This document shows, piece after piece, positions 18,079 to 27,326 of a stretch of DNA of 64,000 nucleotides (its first letter is position 1; every line of letters begins with the position of its first letter). The translations under genes and the position numbers were made by a program. The stretch is from the NCBI GenBank assembly GCA_021604645.1, contig BQJJ01000003.1, positions 332,801 to 396,800 of the forward strand. The letters run 5' to 3'. The notes below the pieces were generated by a model. The model was not told where the DNA came from. It saw nothing but the letters and a program-made list of their open reading frames with translations, and did not search any database. The DNA is from Methyloligella sp. GTDB taxonomy: Bacteria; Pseudomonadota; Alphaproteobacteria; Rhizobiales; HXMU1428-3.

Positions 18079-18567
18079 CTAATGCTTGATATCAGTACGT
18101 TCTGATAGAGCCATGAGTGTGCCTGTCATTGAAGCGATAAGTTTTTTCTCTTCACCCTGCAACGCAAATGCTTTGGCTTCTGCTACTGTTATAGTTCTTC
18201 CTGGTTTGATCACGTTTGCTTCGAACTGAAAGTTATCCCCTTTTGCGGGAGATAAGAGATTTGTTTTAAACTCCACAGTTAAAACGGCAGCTGTTGGGTC
18301 CATCAAGGTAAAGGCTGCGTAACCACAAGCACTATCTAAAGCGGTTGTGATGATGCCTGCGTGGATGAAACCATGTTGTTGTGTGTATAATTGATTAAAG
18401 GGCATAGAGAGTTCGATTTTGCCCGGCTCAATTTTGCTCATGGTTATGTTCAGGCTGGCCATGCATTGTTGGCGGTCAAAACTATTCTGAACGCGCGCTT
18501 TAAAATTTTCATCCTGAGGGGTGAAGGCTTTTGACATATTGCACTTTCCATTCTTTTGGGTTTTCAT
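18079..18567 (-). CDS. PaaI-type hotdog thioesterase
   Basis: A 162-residue single hotdog-fold protein. The family motif is HGFIHAGIITTALDSACGYAA (about residues 64-84), with its conserved HG...G...D pattern, followed by VEFKTNLLSPAKGD. It would hydrolyse an acyl- or arylacyl-CoA in the cytoplasm. The first ATG overlaps the AraC stop (ATGA), implying coupling; an internal start at MSKAF (18537) has its own GGAAAG site and is a fair alternative. Being last in the sensor/regulator operon opposite the transport and CoA-ligase genes, it may release CoA from the same acyl substrate. Confidence 0.82.
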   Translation of the reverse strand: MKTQKNGKCNMSKAFTPQDENFKARVQNSFDRQQCMASLNITMSKIEPGKIELSMPFNQLYTQQHGFIHAGIITTALDSACGYAAFTLMDPTAAVLTVEFKTNLLSPAKGDNFQFEANVIKPGRTITVAEAKAFALQGEEKKLIASMTGTLMALSERTDIKH

Positions 18568-19457
18568 TTCCAGAATAGAGTTCTTAAATTGTCATCCTTA
18601 TGGTTGTCTTGTAAAATTTGGACACGCATGTTTTTTATTGCGTCTGTCCAATTTTTAGAAAATTCGCCAGGTGGCCTCCCGACAATTGTTTTAAACTCTT
18701 TGCTAAAATGCGATTGATCAACATAATCACTTCCTATGAGCTCATGGATAAAATCAGGTGATTGAAGTTTATCGGAAGAGTGAAGGACATTTGAAAGCAC
18801 ATGTTTTAACCGCTTTATCGTCAATAACTTTTTAGGGGCTAAGCCAAAAGTTGTTATTGTTTTTCTTTGTAATGTTCTTTGAGAAATAGAGAGGTGGTCT
18901 GCAAGGTCTTGTGTGCGGATATTTTGCCCAACACCTTCATAAAGCGGCGCAAGTTCTTTTAAAGAGATCTCTATAGAAGCATTTGAATTGATTAGTCTAT
19001 TTTTCACTTCACGACATAATTGAGAGAACAAAGATGGGCATTGATTAAAACTCCCCTCTTCTATCATTATTTGTTTTTGAGCTTGGATGGCACTACTCAA
19101 AATCTGCGGAGATATGTGTTTTAAGGCGTTTTCACATGCATAATTAAACCTAACACCGAAGAGCCATCCTGAAAATTTTTCATTCCGTTTTTTATGACTG
19201 CTTGTTGGTTTTTTGATGGATATTTTGGGATATGAAAAAGTTTCATTTAAAGAGGGAGTTTTTACAGCATCAGGATAATAGAACGTTAGGTCTGTGGTAT
19301 TTGAGGCAAAAATCGTTTGATTGATATTTGTTAAATCGCCCTCATCTTTCAAGCAATAGATGCTCTCAACAAAACCATCAAATTCAGTCGTTGGTTTGAA
19401 CTCTGCGTAAAAACTCTTTGCTGTTATTAATTGATTTTTGACAATGACGCTCAACAT
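18564..19457 (-). CDS. AraC-family transcriptional regulator
   Basis: A 297-residue regulator. The C-terminal 110 residues carry two helix-turn-helix motifs: DLADHLSISQRTLQRK and the second around DYVDQSHFSKEFKTIVGRPP, the standard AraC/XylS signature. The N-terminal 180 residues are a probable sensor or dimerisation domain of no obvious type. It starts 11 bases after the response regulator stop and overlaps the thioesterase gene, so all belong to one leftward operon. Likely targets are this operon and the divergent transporter operon. Confidence 0.83.
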   Translation of the reverse strand: MLSVIVKNQLITAKSFYAEFKPTTEFDGFVESIYCLKDEGDLTNINQTIFASNTTDLTFYYPDAVKTPSLNETFSYPKISIKKPTSSHKKRNEKFSGWLFGVRFNYACENALKHISPQILSSAIQAQKQIMIEEGSFNQCPSLFSQLCREVKNRLINSNASIEISLKELAPLYEGVGQNIRTQDLADHLSISQRTLQRKTITTFGLAPKKLLTIKRLKHVLSNVLHSSDKLQSPDFIHELIGSDYVDQSHFSKEFKTIVGRPPGEFSKNWTDAIKNMRVQILQDNHKDDNLRTLFWK

Positions 19458-19468
19458 ATCATCAAGAC

Positions 19469-20221
19469 TTAACTCCAGATAACCTGACTTACAAATAGAT
19501 AACCGGCTCCATAAACTGTTTTGATCAACACTGGATTTCTTGGGTCATCTTCTAGTTTTGACCGCAACCTTGAAATTCTTACATCTACACTTCGGTCAAA
19601 GTTTAAATCCGGATCATCCGTGATCTGATCAAGGATTTGAGACCTTGAAAGAAGCCGGTTGGGATTGTCGACAAAAATCTTTAAAATTGCCGCTTCTCCG
19701 TGAGAGAGATAAATTGTTTGCGTTTCTTTTAGAACTTCCCCGACCCAACTCAATTTATAGGTGTTGAAATCTATTTCCCAATTTCCGAAAGCAGCGATCA
19801 CATTTGATTTTTCCGAGGCGATTGTTCGCCTTGTTCTTCGCAGTACGGCATGCACCCTGGCTACAACTTCATTTGGCTCGAAGGGTTTTACAACGTAATC
19901 ATCGGCCCCTAATTTTAGGGCGGTTATCTTTTCATCTGCGTCAGACCGACCTGAAATGATGATTGTAGCTGCCTGGGTTGAGGAGATGATGGCGTCCATT
20001 AATTTCATACCGTCTTGATCAGGCAAGCCTAAATCAACAAGACACACATCAGGCTTGATTTTGTCCAGAACACTTAAGAAAGACGCTCCATTACCAAAGC
20101 TCGACGTGCGAAAGCCGTCTTGCTGCAATGATGTTTGCAACAGAGCTGAGATATCTGGATCATCTTCTATTATAGCTACATGGCTATCGTTTTTATTGTC
20201 TACCATTTGGGTTCTGACCAT
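19469..20221 (-). CDS. OmpR/PhoB-type response regulator
   Basis: A 250-residue regulator with an N-terminal receiver domain (acidic pair DD at 20-21, phosphoacceptor Asp63 in CLVDLGLP, Lys in DDYVVKPFE) and a C-terminal winged-helix DNA-binding domain containing LSRSQILDQI and SVDVRISRLRSKLEDDPRNP. It lies 36 bases downstream of the hybrid histidine kinase, its presumed partner. The start could be the first ATG or Met6; no clear ribosome site distinguishes them. Confidence 0.9.
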   Translation of the reverse strand: MVRTQMVDNKNDSHVAIIEDDPDISALLQTSLQQDGFRTSSFGNGASFLSVLDKIKPDVCLVDLGLPDQDGMKLMDAIISSTQAATIIISGRSDADEKITALKLGADDYVVKPFEPNEVVARVHAVLRRTRRTIASEKSNVIAAFGNWEIDFNTYKLSWVGEVLKETQTIYLSHGEAAILKIFVDNPNRLLSRSQILDQITDDPDLNFDRSVDVRISRLRSKLEDDPRNPVLIKTVYGAGYLFVSQVIWS

Positions 20222-20257
20222 TTATTTTTAGTATTATATTTAAAACAGTTATACGAT

Positions 20258-22288
20258 TTAGTTTGTCAATGATTGGTGAATGGTGTTGAGTAATTTTGTA
20301 TTATCAAAAGGTTTCCTCAATGTCTCAAATTCCTTGACGGCATCACACCAAATTTGATCTGTCTCAGCCAAACCACTCATCAGTATGATTTTCATATCGG
20401 GGAGTATTTTTTTCGTTGTTCTAGCGAGATCTAGGCCATTAATAGACCCTGGCATTGTGATATCTGAGATCACCAATTCAATTTCTTCTACAACATTCAA
20501 TATTTCTAATGCTTCGGCGCCTGAGGCTGCCTCTATGATTGTTAGATCTGCATTTCTAAGTACATAGCGTATATTTTCCCTGATATCTGCCTGGTCTTCT
20601 ACTACCAATATTGGGCCAATAGTACTAGATATTTTCAAAGTTGATACATCTTTATCTTCTTTGATCACAATATCTTCTTGGCCAATGTTCATTGCAGGCA
20701 GTTTTAGATGGACTTTTGCCCCTTTTCCCAACTCACTTTCAATCCAGATATCACCGCCAGATTGAAGCGCAAAACCTTGAACCATTGAGAGGCCAAGCCC
20801 TGTGCCAGCACCTCTTTCCTTTGTGGTAAAAAAAGGTTGATAGGCATTTTCAAGCATTTCGTCATCAAAGCCGTGACCATTATCAGATATGGTCACGATT
20901 AAACTGTCTGGTTTTTCTGCTGTTAGGGCTATTTCTATTTTTCCGTACCCTCCTGGAAGTGCATCTCTTGCGTTAAATAATAGATTGATAACAGCATCCT
21001 GAAAGGCACTTTCATCGATGAAGGCTGTCATTGATGCATCTGGCATTTCTAAATTTAACTGGATGCTTGGCGGTAGATTAGGAACAGCCAGACCATAGAG
21101 CTCTCGAAGAACGCGGCTTACATTTGTTGCCCGTGGCTCTAGAGCTCGGCGTCTTGAGAAGGCAACCAAACTTTCCATAATCCGAGCTGCTCTTCGCGCT
21201 GCTTTTTTGGTTGAAATAATTGTGTTTTCAGCGTCATCATCCTCACTATCACCTAACTGCTCATGTAATCGCGATAAATTTCCAAGGACAATGGTCAGAA
21301 TGTTATTGAGGTCATGGGCCAGACCGCCTGTTAATTGAGTTACTGCCTCTAAACGTTGCGCGTTAATGATTGAATTTGCGACTTTGCGTTGATCAGTTAT
21401 ATCAGTCGACAGAACAAAAAGACCGATGACTTCGCCTTTCTGATTTTTTTCTGGTGTAAAAATAACTCTCACAGCGTGATCTGGCTGAGCCTCTGTGGGG
21501 TTATCATATTCAGTTGATATGGTTTCTCCGCCTAAGGATTGTTCCAGAAATGGTTTGAGGTAAGTGAAAATATCGTTTGGAAAAATATCTTCCATTTTTT
21601 CACCGACAACTTCTTTTTTTGCGCTGTTTTTCGGAATCCCCCAAATTTCAGGTAATCTCAAATTAGAAAAGCGGTAAACTAAATTTCGATCTAAATAGGC
21701 AATGTGTGCTGGAAGGGATTTATTTATAACCTGCAACCGGTCTTCAGATGCAGTAAGAGCATATTTCACTTCTTCCAAAGCCCGGTTTGCTGCCAAGAGT
21801 TGTCTATTGGTTTCGGAAAGACGGGCAGAATCTTGTAATAATCGATCAGATAAAAATTCTGATCGCTCTTTTAATAACTCTTCTTGATTCTTTTGCGCCG
21901 TTACGTCCGTATAAACCGCAACCCATCCTCCGTTTTTTAAGGGATGTCCTTCTACGGCAATGCTTGTTCCGTTCGGGCGTTTTCGTTCTAAATAATGAGG
22001 CTCGAACATACGGGCTCTGTTCACCCGTTCTTCGACTAGTTTGTCTATGTCACCAGGTCCATATTCTCCCTTGGTTGCCAGGAATTTCACAACGTCTTCA
22101 AAGGTTGACCCTCTTTTAACTAAACCATTGGGAAGGCTATATATTTCTACAAAACGACGGTTCCAGGCTACCAGTTCTAGATTTGAGTCATAGATGGTTA
22201 CCCCTTGCTGGATCAGGTTTAAGCCACTTTCAATTAGTGAAATATCTTGCTCGGTTAAAGCACCGTCATTTTGCCAGAGTGATGGCAT
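20258..22288 (-). CDS. Hybrid PAS histidine kinase
   Basis: A 676-residue cytoplasmic hybrid kinase without membrane segments. Domains in order are: a PAS_7-like domain (GLNLIQQGVTIYDSNLELV, about 20-125), a short coiled coil (135-175), a second PAS (about 180-300), a HisKA domain with His325 in GGLAHDLNNI, an HATPase_c domain (NLLFNARDALPGG; GTGLGLSMV), and a C-terminal receiver with Asp609 in VISDITMPG. TTG 22300 is in frame, but ATG 22288 has GGGAGGA immediately upstream. It heads the leftward operon and is divergent from the transporter genes. It probably senses an intracellular ligand or acyl metabolite. Confidence 0.9.
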   Translation of the reverse strand: MPSLWQNDGALTEQDISLIESGLNLIQQGVTIYDSNLELVAWNRRFVEIYSLPNGLVKRGSTFEDVVKFLATKGEYGPGDIDKLVEERVNRARMFEPHYLERKRPNGTSIAVEGHPLKNGGWVAVYTDVTAQKNQEELLKERSEFLSDRLLQDSARLSETNRQLLAANRALEEVKYALTASEDRLQVINKSLPAHIAYLDRNLVYRFSNLRLPEIWGIPKNSAKKEVVGEKMEDIFPNDIFTYLKPFLEQSLGGETISTEYDNPTEAQPDHAVRVIFTPEKNQKGEVIGLFVLSTDITDQRKVANSIINAQRLEAVTQLTGGLAHDLNNILTIVLGNLSRLHEQLGDSEDDDAENTIISTKKAARRAARIMESLVAFSRRRALEPRATNVSRVLRELYGLAVPNLPPSIQLNLEMPDASMTAFIDESAFQDAVINLLFNARDALPGGYGKIEIALTAEKPDSLIVTISDNGHGFDDEMLENAYQPFFTTKERGAGTGLGLSMVQGFALQSGGDIWIESELGKGAKVHLKLPAMNIGQEDIVIKEDKDVSTLKISSTIGPILVVEDQADIRENIRYVLRNADLTIIEAASGAEALEILNVVEEIELVISDITMPGSINGLDLARTTKKILPDMKIILMSGLAETDQIWCDAVKEFETLRKPFDNTKLLNTIHQSLTN

Positions 22289-22552
22289 ATATCCTCCCAA
22301 TTAAACACAAGCTCGCATTATTATACTTTTTGACGAGTTATTGAATTATAATGGGATAAAATTGGAGATGGCAATCAGTTTTAAAATTTTTCATTACCTA
22401 AAAATTTTCTAACTAATTTTCGAAGAAATGAGCCGTTATTTGGTTAGCGCAACAAATCGTAACAATTGTGAAATTTTAATGCAACGTCACTCCGGCATAG
22501 TCAATGAAACGAAAGCATTCATTAAGAAATGCTATTGGGAGGACATACTGGG
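22289..22552. promoter_or_regulatory. Divergent promoter region, sensor operon / liv operon
   Basis: This AT-rich 264-base gap must hold promoters for both the leftward histidine kinase operon and the rightward ABC transporter operon. A small inverted repeat (GCATT...AATGC, near 22516-22532) lies just ahead of the livG ribosome site GGGAGGA. No stronger operator is obvious. Confidence 0.45.
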
Positions 22553-23332
22553 ATGCTACTAAGCGTCGATAATATTAATTTGTCTTTTGGCGGCTTAAAG
22601 GCACTAAAAGATGTCGATTTTTCAGTTAAAGAAGCTGAGGTTTTTTCTATTATAGGCCCCAATGGAGCGGGTAAGACGTCAATGTTGAATTGTATTTCTG
22701 GGCGCTATAAGCCGCAACAGGGAACAATTAAATTTGGCAAGAATCAAAAAAACCTTATTCCTTTGAAACCCAATCACAGAGCTGATTTGGGAATTGGCCG
22801 CACATTTCAAAACCTGGCTCTTTTCGGGCACATGACGGTGCTTGAAAACATTATGGTTGGCCGACACCATTTATTGAAAAACAATTTTCTTACAGGCATG
22901 GCTTATTGGCTTGGCGCTCAAACTGAAGAGCTCGACCATCGCCGTGAAATTGAAGATGTCATTGATTTTCTCGAAATCCAGCATATCCGGAACTCTGTTG
23001 CCGGAACGCTTTCTTATGGATTGCGCAAACGTGTTGAACTGGCGCGTGCTGTAGCGTTACGACCAAAGCTAGTTTTGTTAGATGAGCCAATGGCTGGCAT
23101 GAACCAAGAAGAAAAAGAAGATATGGCTCGCTTTATCATTGACCTCAATGAAGAGTGGGGCATGACGGTGATTATGATTGAGCATGATATGGGAGTTGTT
23201 ATGGATATTTCTCATCGTGTGATGGTTTTGGATTTTGGACAAAAGGTGTGTGAAGGATTGCCTGACGAAGTTATGGAAAATGAACATGTGCAGAAAGCTT
23301 ATCTCGGTGTTGAAATTGAGGAGTACGCATAA
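22553..23332 (+). CDS. LIV-type ABC transporter ATPase (LivG-like)
   Basis: A 260-residue ABC ATPase of the branched-chain amino acid (HAAT) transporter class. Walker A is GPNGAGKTS, Walker B is LVLLDEPMAGM, and the signature motif is degenerate (LSYGLRKRVELARA instead of LSGGQ). ATG 22553 is preceded by GGGAGGA, whereas the upstream in-frame ATG at 22529 lacks a ribosome site. The stop overlaps the next start codon (TAATG). It energises uptake through the LivH/LivM-like pore encoded downstream. The embedded CoA ligases suggest a carboxylic acid substrate rather than an amino acid. Confidence 0.9.
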   Translation: MLLSVDNINLSFGGLKALKDVDFSVKEAEVFSIIGPNGAGKTSMLNCISGRYKPQQGTIKFGKNQKNLIPLKPNHRADLGIGRTFQNLALFGHMTVLENIMVGRHHLLKNNFLTGMAYWLGAQTEELDHRREIEDVIDFLEIQHIRNSVAGTLSYGLRKRVELARAVALRPKLVLLDEPMAGMNQEEKEDMARFIIDLNEEWGMTVIMIEHDMGVVMDISHRVMVLDFGQKVCEGLPDEVMENEHVQKAYLGVEIEEYA

Positions 23333-25254
23333 TGGCTTTTGATCCTAACTTAGACACTCTTCCAAAACTTTTATTACATAACGCTGAAAACTTTGGTTCA
23401 GAAACAGCTCTTCGTGAAAAAACCTTCGGAATTTGGAAAAGCCAAACCTGGGAAGATTATAACCGGAATGCAAAACGAATTGCAGCTGGTCTTAGCACTC
23501 TTGGAGTGGCGAGTGATGATGTGGTGGCACTTATTGGTGACAACCGCCCTGACTGGGTTGCAGGTGAAGTAGCTATTCATTCTCTCGGCGCTATATCAAT
23601 TGGGTTATATCGTGATTTGATGGAAGACGAACTTGCTTATTTAATTGAATATTCTCAAGCCAAGGTGGTTTTGGCAGAAGATGAAGAGCAAGTTGATAAG
23701 TTCCTGAACCTCAGTGATCGGTTAACGTCGCTTGAATATATTGTCTATGAAGACCCGCGCGGAATGCGGAAATATGAAGATAGCAAGCTCATTAGCCTCG
23801 AGGAATTGCGCAAAAAGGGAGATACCCTCCTTCAGCACAATCAAAATTGGTATGAAAATAAAGTGGCGGAGACTGATGGTGAAAAACTTGCCATTTTGTG
23901 CACCACTTCAGGTACGACCAGTCATCCCAAGCTGGCTATGATTTCTGCGGCAGCGCTTGTTCGGCACTGCCATGACTATTTATCTGTCGCCCCGATGGAA
24001 GAAACTGATGAGTATGTTTCGAATTTGCCGTTGCCGTGGATCATGGAACAAATTTATGCTCTTGGGAAATCTCTGATCTCTCGTATGACTGTCAACTTTG
24101 TTGAAGAAGGGGAAACCCTGATGTCTGACTTCAGGGAAATAGGACCGAATTTTGTTTTGTTTGCGCCTCGAGTTTGGGAGCAAATTGCTGCTGATGTGCA
24201 TTCTCGTATGATGGACTCTTCCTGGATTAACCAAAAACTTTATAACTGGTTGAGCAAAAGAGGGATGAAAGCTTTTGAAGCTGGGAAAACGGACTGGCTT
24301 GCACAAAAATTTCTTTATGACCAACTGAAAGACCGCCTTGGTCTTACTAATGTCAAATCAGCGGCAACCGGCGGCGCTGCTCTCGGCCCTGATACATTTA
24401 AATTCTTCCTAGCTATGGGTGTGCCACTTCGTCAGCTTTATGGTCAGACAGAATTGATGGGGGCCTACACTATTCATGAAAAAGATGATGTGGATTTTGA
24501 CACTGTTGGTATTCCATTTACCGATGATATTAAAGTTTCCATCAAAGACCCTGACGAAGAAGGTATTGGCGAGATCATCTCTGAAAACCGAAATCGTTTT
24601 ATGGGCTATTACAAAAATGAAGACGCCACTGCAGAAGATTTGCGTGATGGCATAATGTATACTGGTGATGCCGGTTATTATAATGATGCTGGGCATCTCG
24701 TCGTTATTGATCGCATTGCAGATCTGGCTGTTATGTCTTCAGGTTTGAAATTCTCACCTCAATTTATTGAAAACAAACTAAAGTTTTGCCCTTACATCGG
24801 CGAGGCTGTGATTTTGGGAGCAGGGCGAGATTATCTGGCTGCTATGGTCTGCATTCGTTATTCGATTGTTTCCAAGTGGGCCGAGAAAAATCGCATTTCT
24901 TTTACCACTTATACGGACCTTTCTGCACGCGAAGAAGTTTACAAACTTCTTAGAAAAGAACTTCTTGAAATTAATAAGACGCTTCCAAAAGCGCAGCAGA
25001 TCAAGAAATTTGTACTTCTTTACAAAGAGCTTGACCCTGATGATGGGGAACTCACACGGACCCGTAAGGTGCGGCGGAGTGTGATCAATGAAAAATATGG
25101 TGAGATCATCGATACGATTTATTCGGATCAAAGCCATGTAGATATTGATACGACCATCACGTTCCAGGATGGAACCAAGCAACGTATTCAGACCACTCTT
25201 GAAGTGGAAAATCTTGCCGGATCTGGCGATCAAATAATGCAAGCGGCGGAGTAA
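23332..25254 (+). CDS. Long-chain-type acyl-CoA synthetase embedded in the transporter operon
   Basis: A 640-residue AMP-forming acyl-CoA ligase related to FadD/FAA1-type enzymes. The ATP-binding motif is TTSGTTSHPK, the adenylation motif is YGQTELMGAYT, and YTGDAGYYNDAGHLVVIDRI marks the hinge region. The late catalytic Lys region (RKVRRS near residue 593) is atypical for short-chain ligases and resembles long-chain ones. Its start overlaps the ATPase stop, and livH begins five bases after its stop, so transport and activation are tightly coupled. It would trap an imported acid as its CoA thioester. The chain length or aromatic nature of the acid cannot be read from sequence. Confidence 0.88.
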   Translation: MAFDPNLDTLPKLLLHNAENFGSETALREKTFGIWKSQTWEDYNRNAKRIAAGLSTLGVASDDVVALIGDNRPDWVAGEVAIHSLGAISIGLYRDLMEDELAYLIEYSQAKVVLAEDEEQVDKFLNLSDRLTSLEYIVYEDPRGMRKYEDSKLISLEELRKKGDTLLQHNQNWYENKVAETDGEKLAILCTTSGTTSHPKLAMISAAALVRHCHDYLSVAPMEETDEYVSNLPLPWIMEQIYALGKSLISRMTVNFVEEGETLMSDFREIGPNFVLFAPRVWEQIAADVHSRMMDSSWINQKLYNWLSKRGMKAFEAGKTDWLAQKFLYDQLKDRLGLTNVKSAATGGAALGPDTFKFFLAMGVPLRQLYGQTELMGAYTIHEKDDVDFDTVGIPFTDDIKVSIKDPDEEGIGEIISENRNRFMGYYKNEDATAEDLRDGIMYTGDAGYYNDAGHLVVIDRIADLAVMSSGLKFSPQFIENKLKFCPYIGEAVILGAGRDYLAAMVCIRYSIVSKWAEKNRISFTTYTDLSAREEVYKLLRKELLEINKTLPKAQQIKKFVLLYKELDPDDGELTRTRKVRRSVINEKYGEIIDTIYSDQSHVDIDTTITFQDGTKQRIQTTLEVENLAGSGDQIMQAAE

Positions 25255-25258
25255 TATT

Positions 25259-26152
25259 ATGAACTGGTCTTTATTATCTCAATTATTAATTAATGGCGTC
25301 GTTGTTGGTATGCTTTATGGCGTCGTGGCGATGTGCTTTGTACTCATTTATAAATCAACTCAAGTTGTGAACTTTGCTCAGGGTGAGTTTTTAGTCCTTG
25401 GCGCTTGGGTTTGCTTGTGGCTTGTTGTTGATATGGAACTGCACTTTGCTGCTGCGTTTCTTTTCACTCTCGTCTTCATGACAATCTTTGGCATCATATT
25501 ACAGATGGTTGTGTTGCGACCTCTTATTGGTGAACCCATTATCTCGGTGATTATGGTGACGATTGGTTTATCTATCTTTTTCCAATCTCTAATGAACTGG
25601 ATTTTTGGCAATTCGGCGGTGGCCTTTCCGCAAGTGTTTGAGACACAAAGCGTAGAACTGTTTGGTTTGAATATTGAAACAGCTTATCTGTTTAGTCTTG
25701 TCATTTCGGTATTCATCATGCTCGGGTTTTTCTACTTCTTCAAATATTCACGCTATGGCCTGGCAATGCGTGCAACGGCATTTGACCAACAGGTTGCTCA
25801 AAGCTTGGGGATCTCGGTGAAAAGCGTTTTCGCTATGGCGTGGGCAATTTCAGCTGTTGTTTCTGGCATAGCCGGCATTGTGATTGGTCTGGTTAATTCA
25901 GTTTCATCTGCTCTGGCCTTTATCGGCATTAAAGTTTTCCCGGCTGTTATTTTGGGAGGGCTTGACTCAATCATTGGCGCTGTTGTCGGCGGTGTCATTA
26001 TTGGGATGCTTGAAAATGGCGCTGAGTTTGTTGATGGCCAATATTTACATTGGGGCAATCTTTATACGATCGCACCGTTTTACATTCTAATTATTGTTTT
26101 GATGATCAAACCCTACGGGCTGTTTGGCACCAAAGATATTGAACGCATTTAA
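25259..26152 (+). CDS. LIV-type ABC transporter permease (LivH-like)
   Basis: A 297-residue inner-membrane permease with about eight hydrophobic helices. Family motifs are seen: GVVVGMLYGVVAMCFVLIYKSTQVVNFAQGEF at the N terminus (two overlapping pieces) and the cytoplasmic loop RYGLAMRATAFDQQVAQSLGI, which couples to the ATPases. The C terminus ends KPYGLFGTKDIERI, typical of LivH. It lies between the acyl-CoA synthetase and LivM-like genes with short gaps. Confidence 0.9.
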   Translation: MNWSLLSQLLINGVVVGMLYGVVAMCFVLIYKSTQVVNFAQGEFLVLGAWVCLWLVVDMELHFAAAFLFTLVFMTIFGIILQMVVLRPLIGEPIISVIMVTIGLSIFFQSLMNWIFGNSAVAFPQVFETQSVELFGLNIETAYLFSLVISVFIMLGFFYFFKYSRYGLAMRATAFDQQVAQSLGISVKSVFAMAWAISAVVSGIAGIVIGLVNSVSSALAFIGIKVFPAVILGGLDSIIGAVVGGVIIGMLENGAEFVDGQYLHWGNLYTIAPFYILIIVLMIKPYGLFGTKDIERI

Positions 26153-26164
26153 GGGAGCGAACAC

Positions 26165-27235
26165 ATGTCTTCAACTTCACTAAGACCTTGCGGTGATTTT
26201 CGCACCACTTATAAGGCAGACCAATCTTTATTTCCGACCAAGTGGATCTTTCGTTGGAGTGTTATTGGCTTGTTGGTTTTATTATGCTCACCGTTACTGG
26301 TTGACGAGTATATTATTAGCCTACTCATTCTTGTTGGTATTTATGGCATTGCCGCTTTAGGGCTCAATGTTTTGGTCGGGATGACCGGTCAGATTAGTCT
26401 TGGCCACTCAGCATTTTTTGGCTTTGGCGCTTTTTCTTCTGCCTGGCTTAACACAACGACTGAGATCCCTGTGTTAATTACCATTCCTCTTGCGGGTCTT
26501 ATGACCACTGCCGTTGGTTTGATTTTCGGCATACCAGCGGCTCGTATTAAAGGGCTTTACTTAGCGATTGCCACTTTAGCTTCTCAATTTATCTTGGAAG
26601 ACTTTTTTGCCAGGGCTAATTGGTTTACTGGCGGATCTTCTGGGTCAGTTGCTGAGACAGCTATGTTCTTTGGCATCCCTCTTGATACTGATATTCGCTT
26701 TTTCTATCTGGTATTGTTCTGGACAGTTGTTAGCTGTATTGCCGTTGCTAACCTTAAACGTTCTCGTGATGGGCGTGCTTTGGTTGCGGTGAGAGATCAT
26801 TATCTTTCTGCTGAAATTATGGGTATTAACCTCACAAAATACCGCATTCTTGCATTTGGTATTTCCAGCTTTTTTGCTGGCCTTGGTGGTGCTTTGTTTG
26901 GTCACTATCTTGGTTATGTATCAGCTGAAGGTTTTACCATCATTCTTTCTATTCAATTTCTTGCCATGATTATTATTGGCGGCCTTGGCTCTGTACCTGG
27001 CGCGATAATGGGAGCGGTCTTTATTGTTCTGTTACCAGAAGTTATGGAAGCACTTGTTTCACTCGTTATTAGTTCTGCTCCGATTTTCTCGGGGCTGGAA
27101 TCTGGCAAAGCCTATATCAAAGAAATGTCAATTGGCGCTGCCATTATTCTTTTCCTAATTTTTGAACCGGATGGTTTGGCTCATCGTTGTGGTCAGATCC
27201 GCAAATCGATCAAGCTTTATCCGTTCTCATATTAG
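26165..27235 (+). CDS. LIV-type ABC transporter permease (LivM-like)
   Basis: A 356-residue permease, the second pore subunit. It has a soluble N-terminal extension with RPCGDFRTTY before the first membrane helix, then GLNVLVGMTGQISLGHSAFFG, which is a LivM hallmark, and the coupling loop RDGRALVAVRDHYLSAEIMGI. Nine or ten helices are predicted by eye. A terminator-like hairpin follows 7 bases after its stop. Confidence 0.9.
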   Translation: MSSTSLRPCGDFRTTYKADQSLFPTKWIFRWSVIGLLVLLCSPLLVDEYIISLLILVGIYGIAALGLNVLVGMTGQISLGHSAFFGFGAFSSAWLNTTTEIPVLITIPLAGLMTTAVGLIFGIPAARIKGLYLAIATLASQFILEDFFARANWFTGGSSGSVAETAMFFGIPLDTDIRFFYLVLFWTVVSCIAVANLKRSRDGRALVAVRDHYLSAEIMGINLTKYRILAFGISSFFAGLGGALFGHYLGYVSAEGFTIILSIQFLAMIIIGGLGSVPGAIMGAVFIVLLPEVMEALVSLVISSAPIFSGLESGKAYIKEMSIGAAIILFLIFEPDGLAHRCGQIRKSIKLYPFSY

Positions 27236-27242
27236 GTTCTTT

Positions 27243-27273
27243 AGACGGGTCAATTACTTATGGCCCGTCTTTT
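27243..27273 (+). terminator. Hairpin between livM-like and binding-protein genes
   Basis: AGACGGG pairs with CCCGTCT and is followed by TTTT. It may be a partial terminator or an RNA-processing site. A second short hairpin (GTTGAG/CTCAAC, 27280-27297) lies just before the next ribosome site. Both are consistent with separate control of binding-protein levels. Confidence 0.75.
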
Positions 27274-27326
27274 AAAAAAGTTGAGGGAGATCTCAACATT
27301 CATGTTGTCCACTGGGAGGAAAAAAT

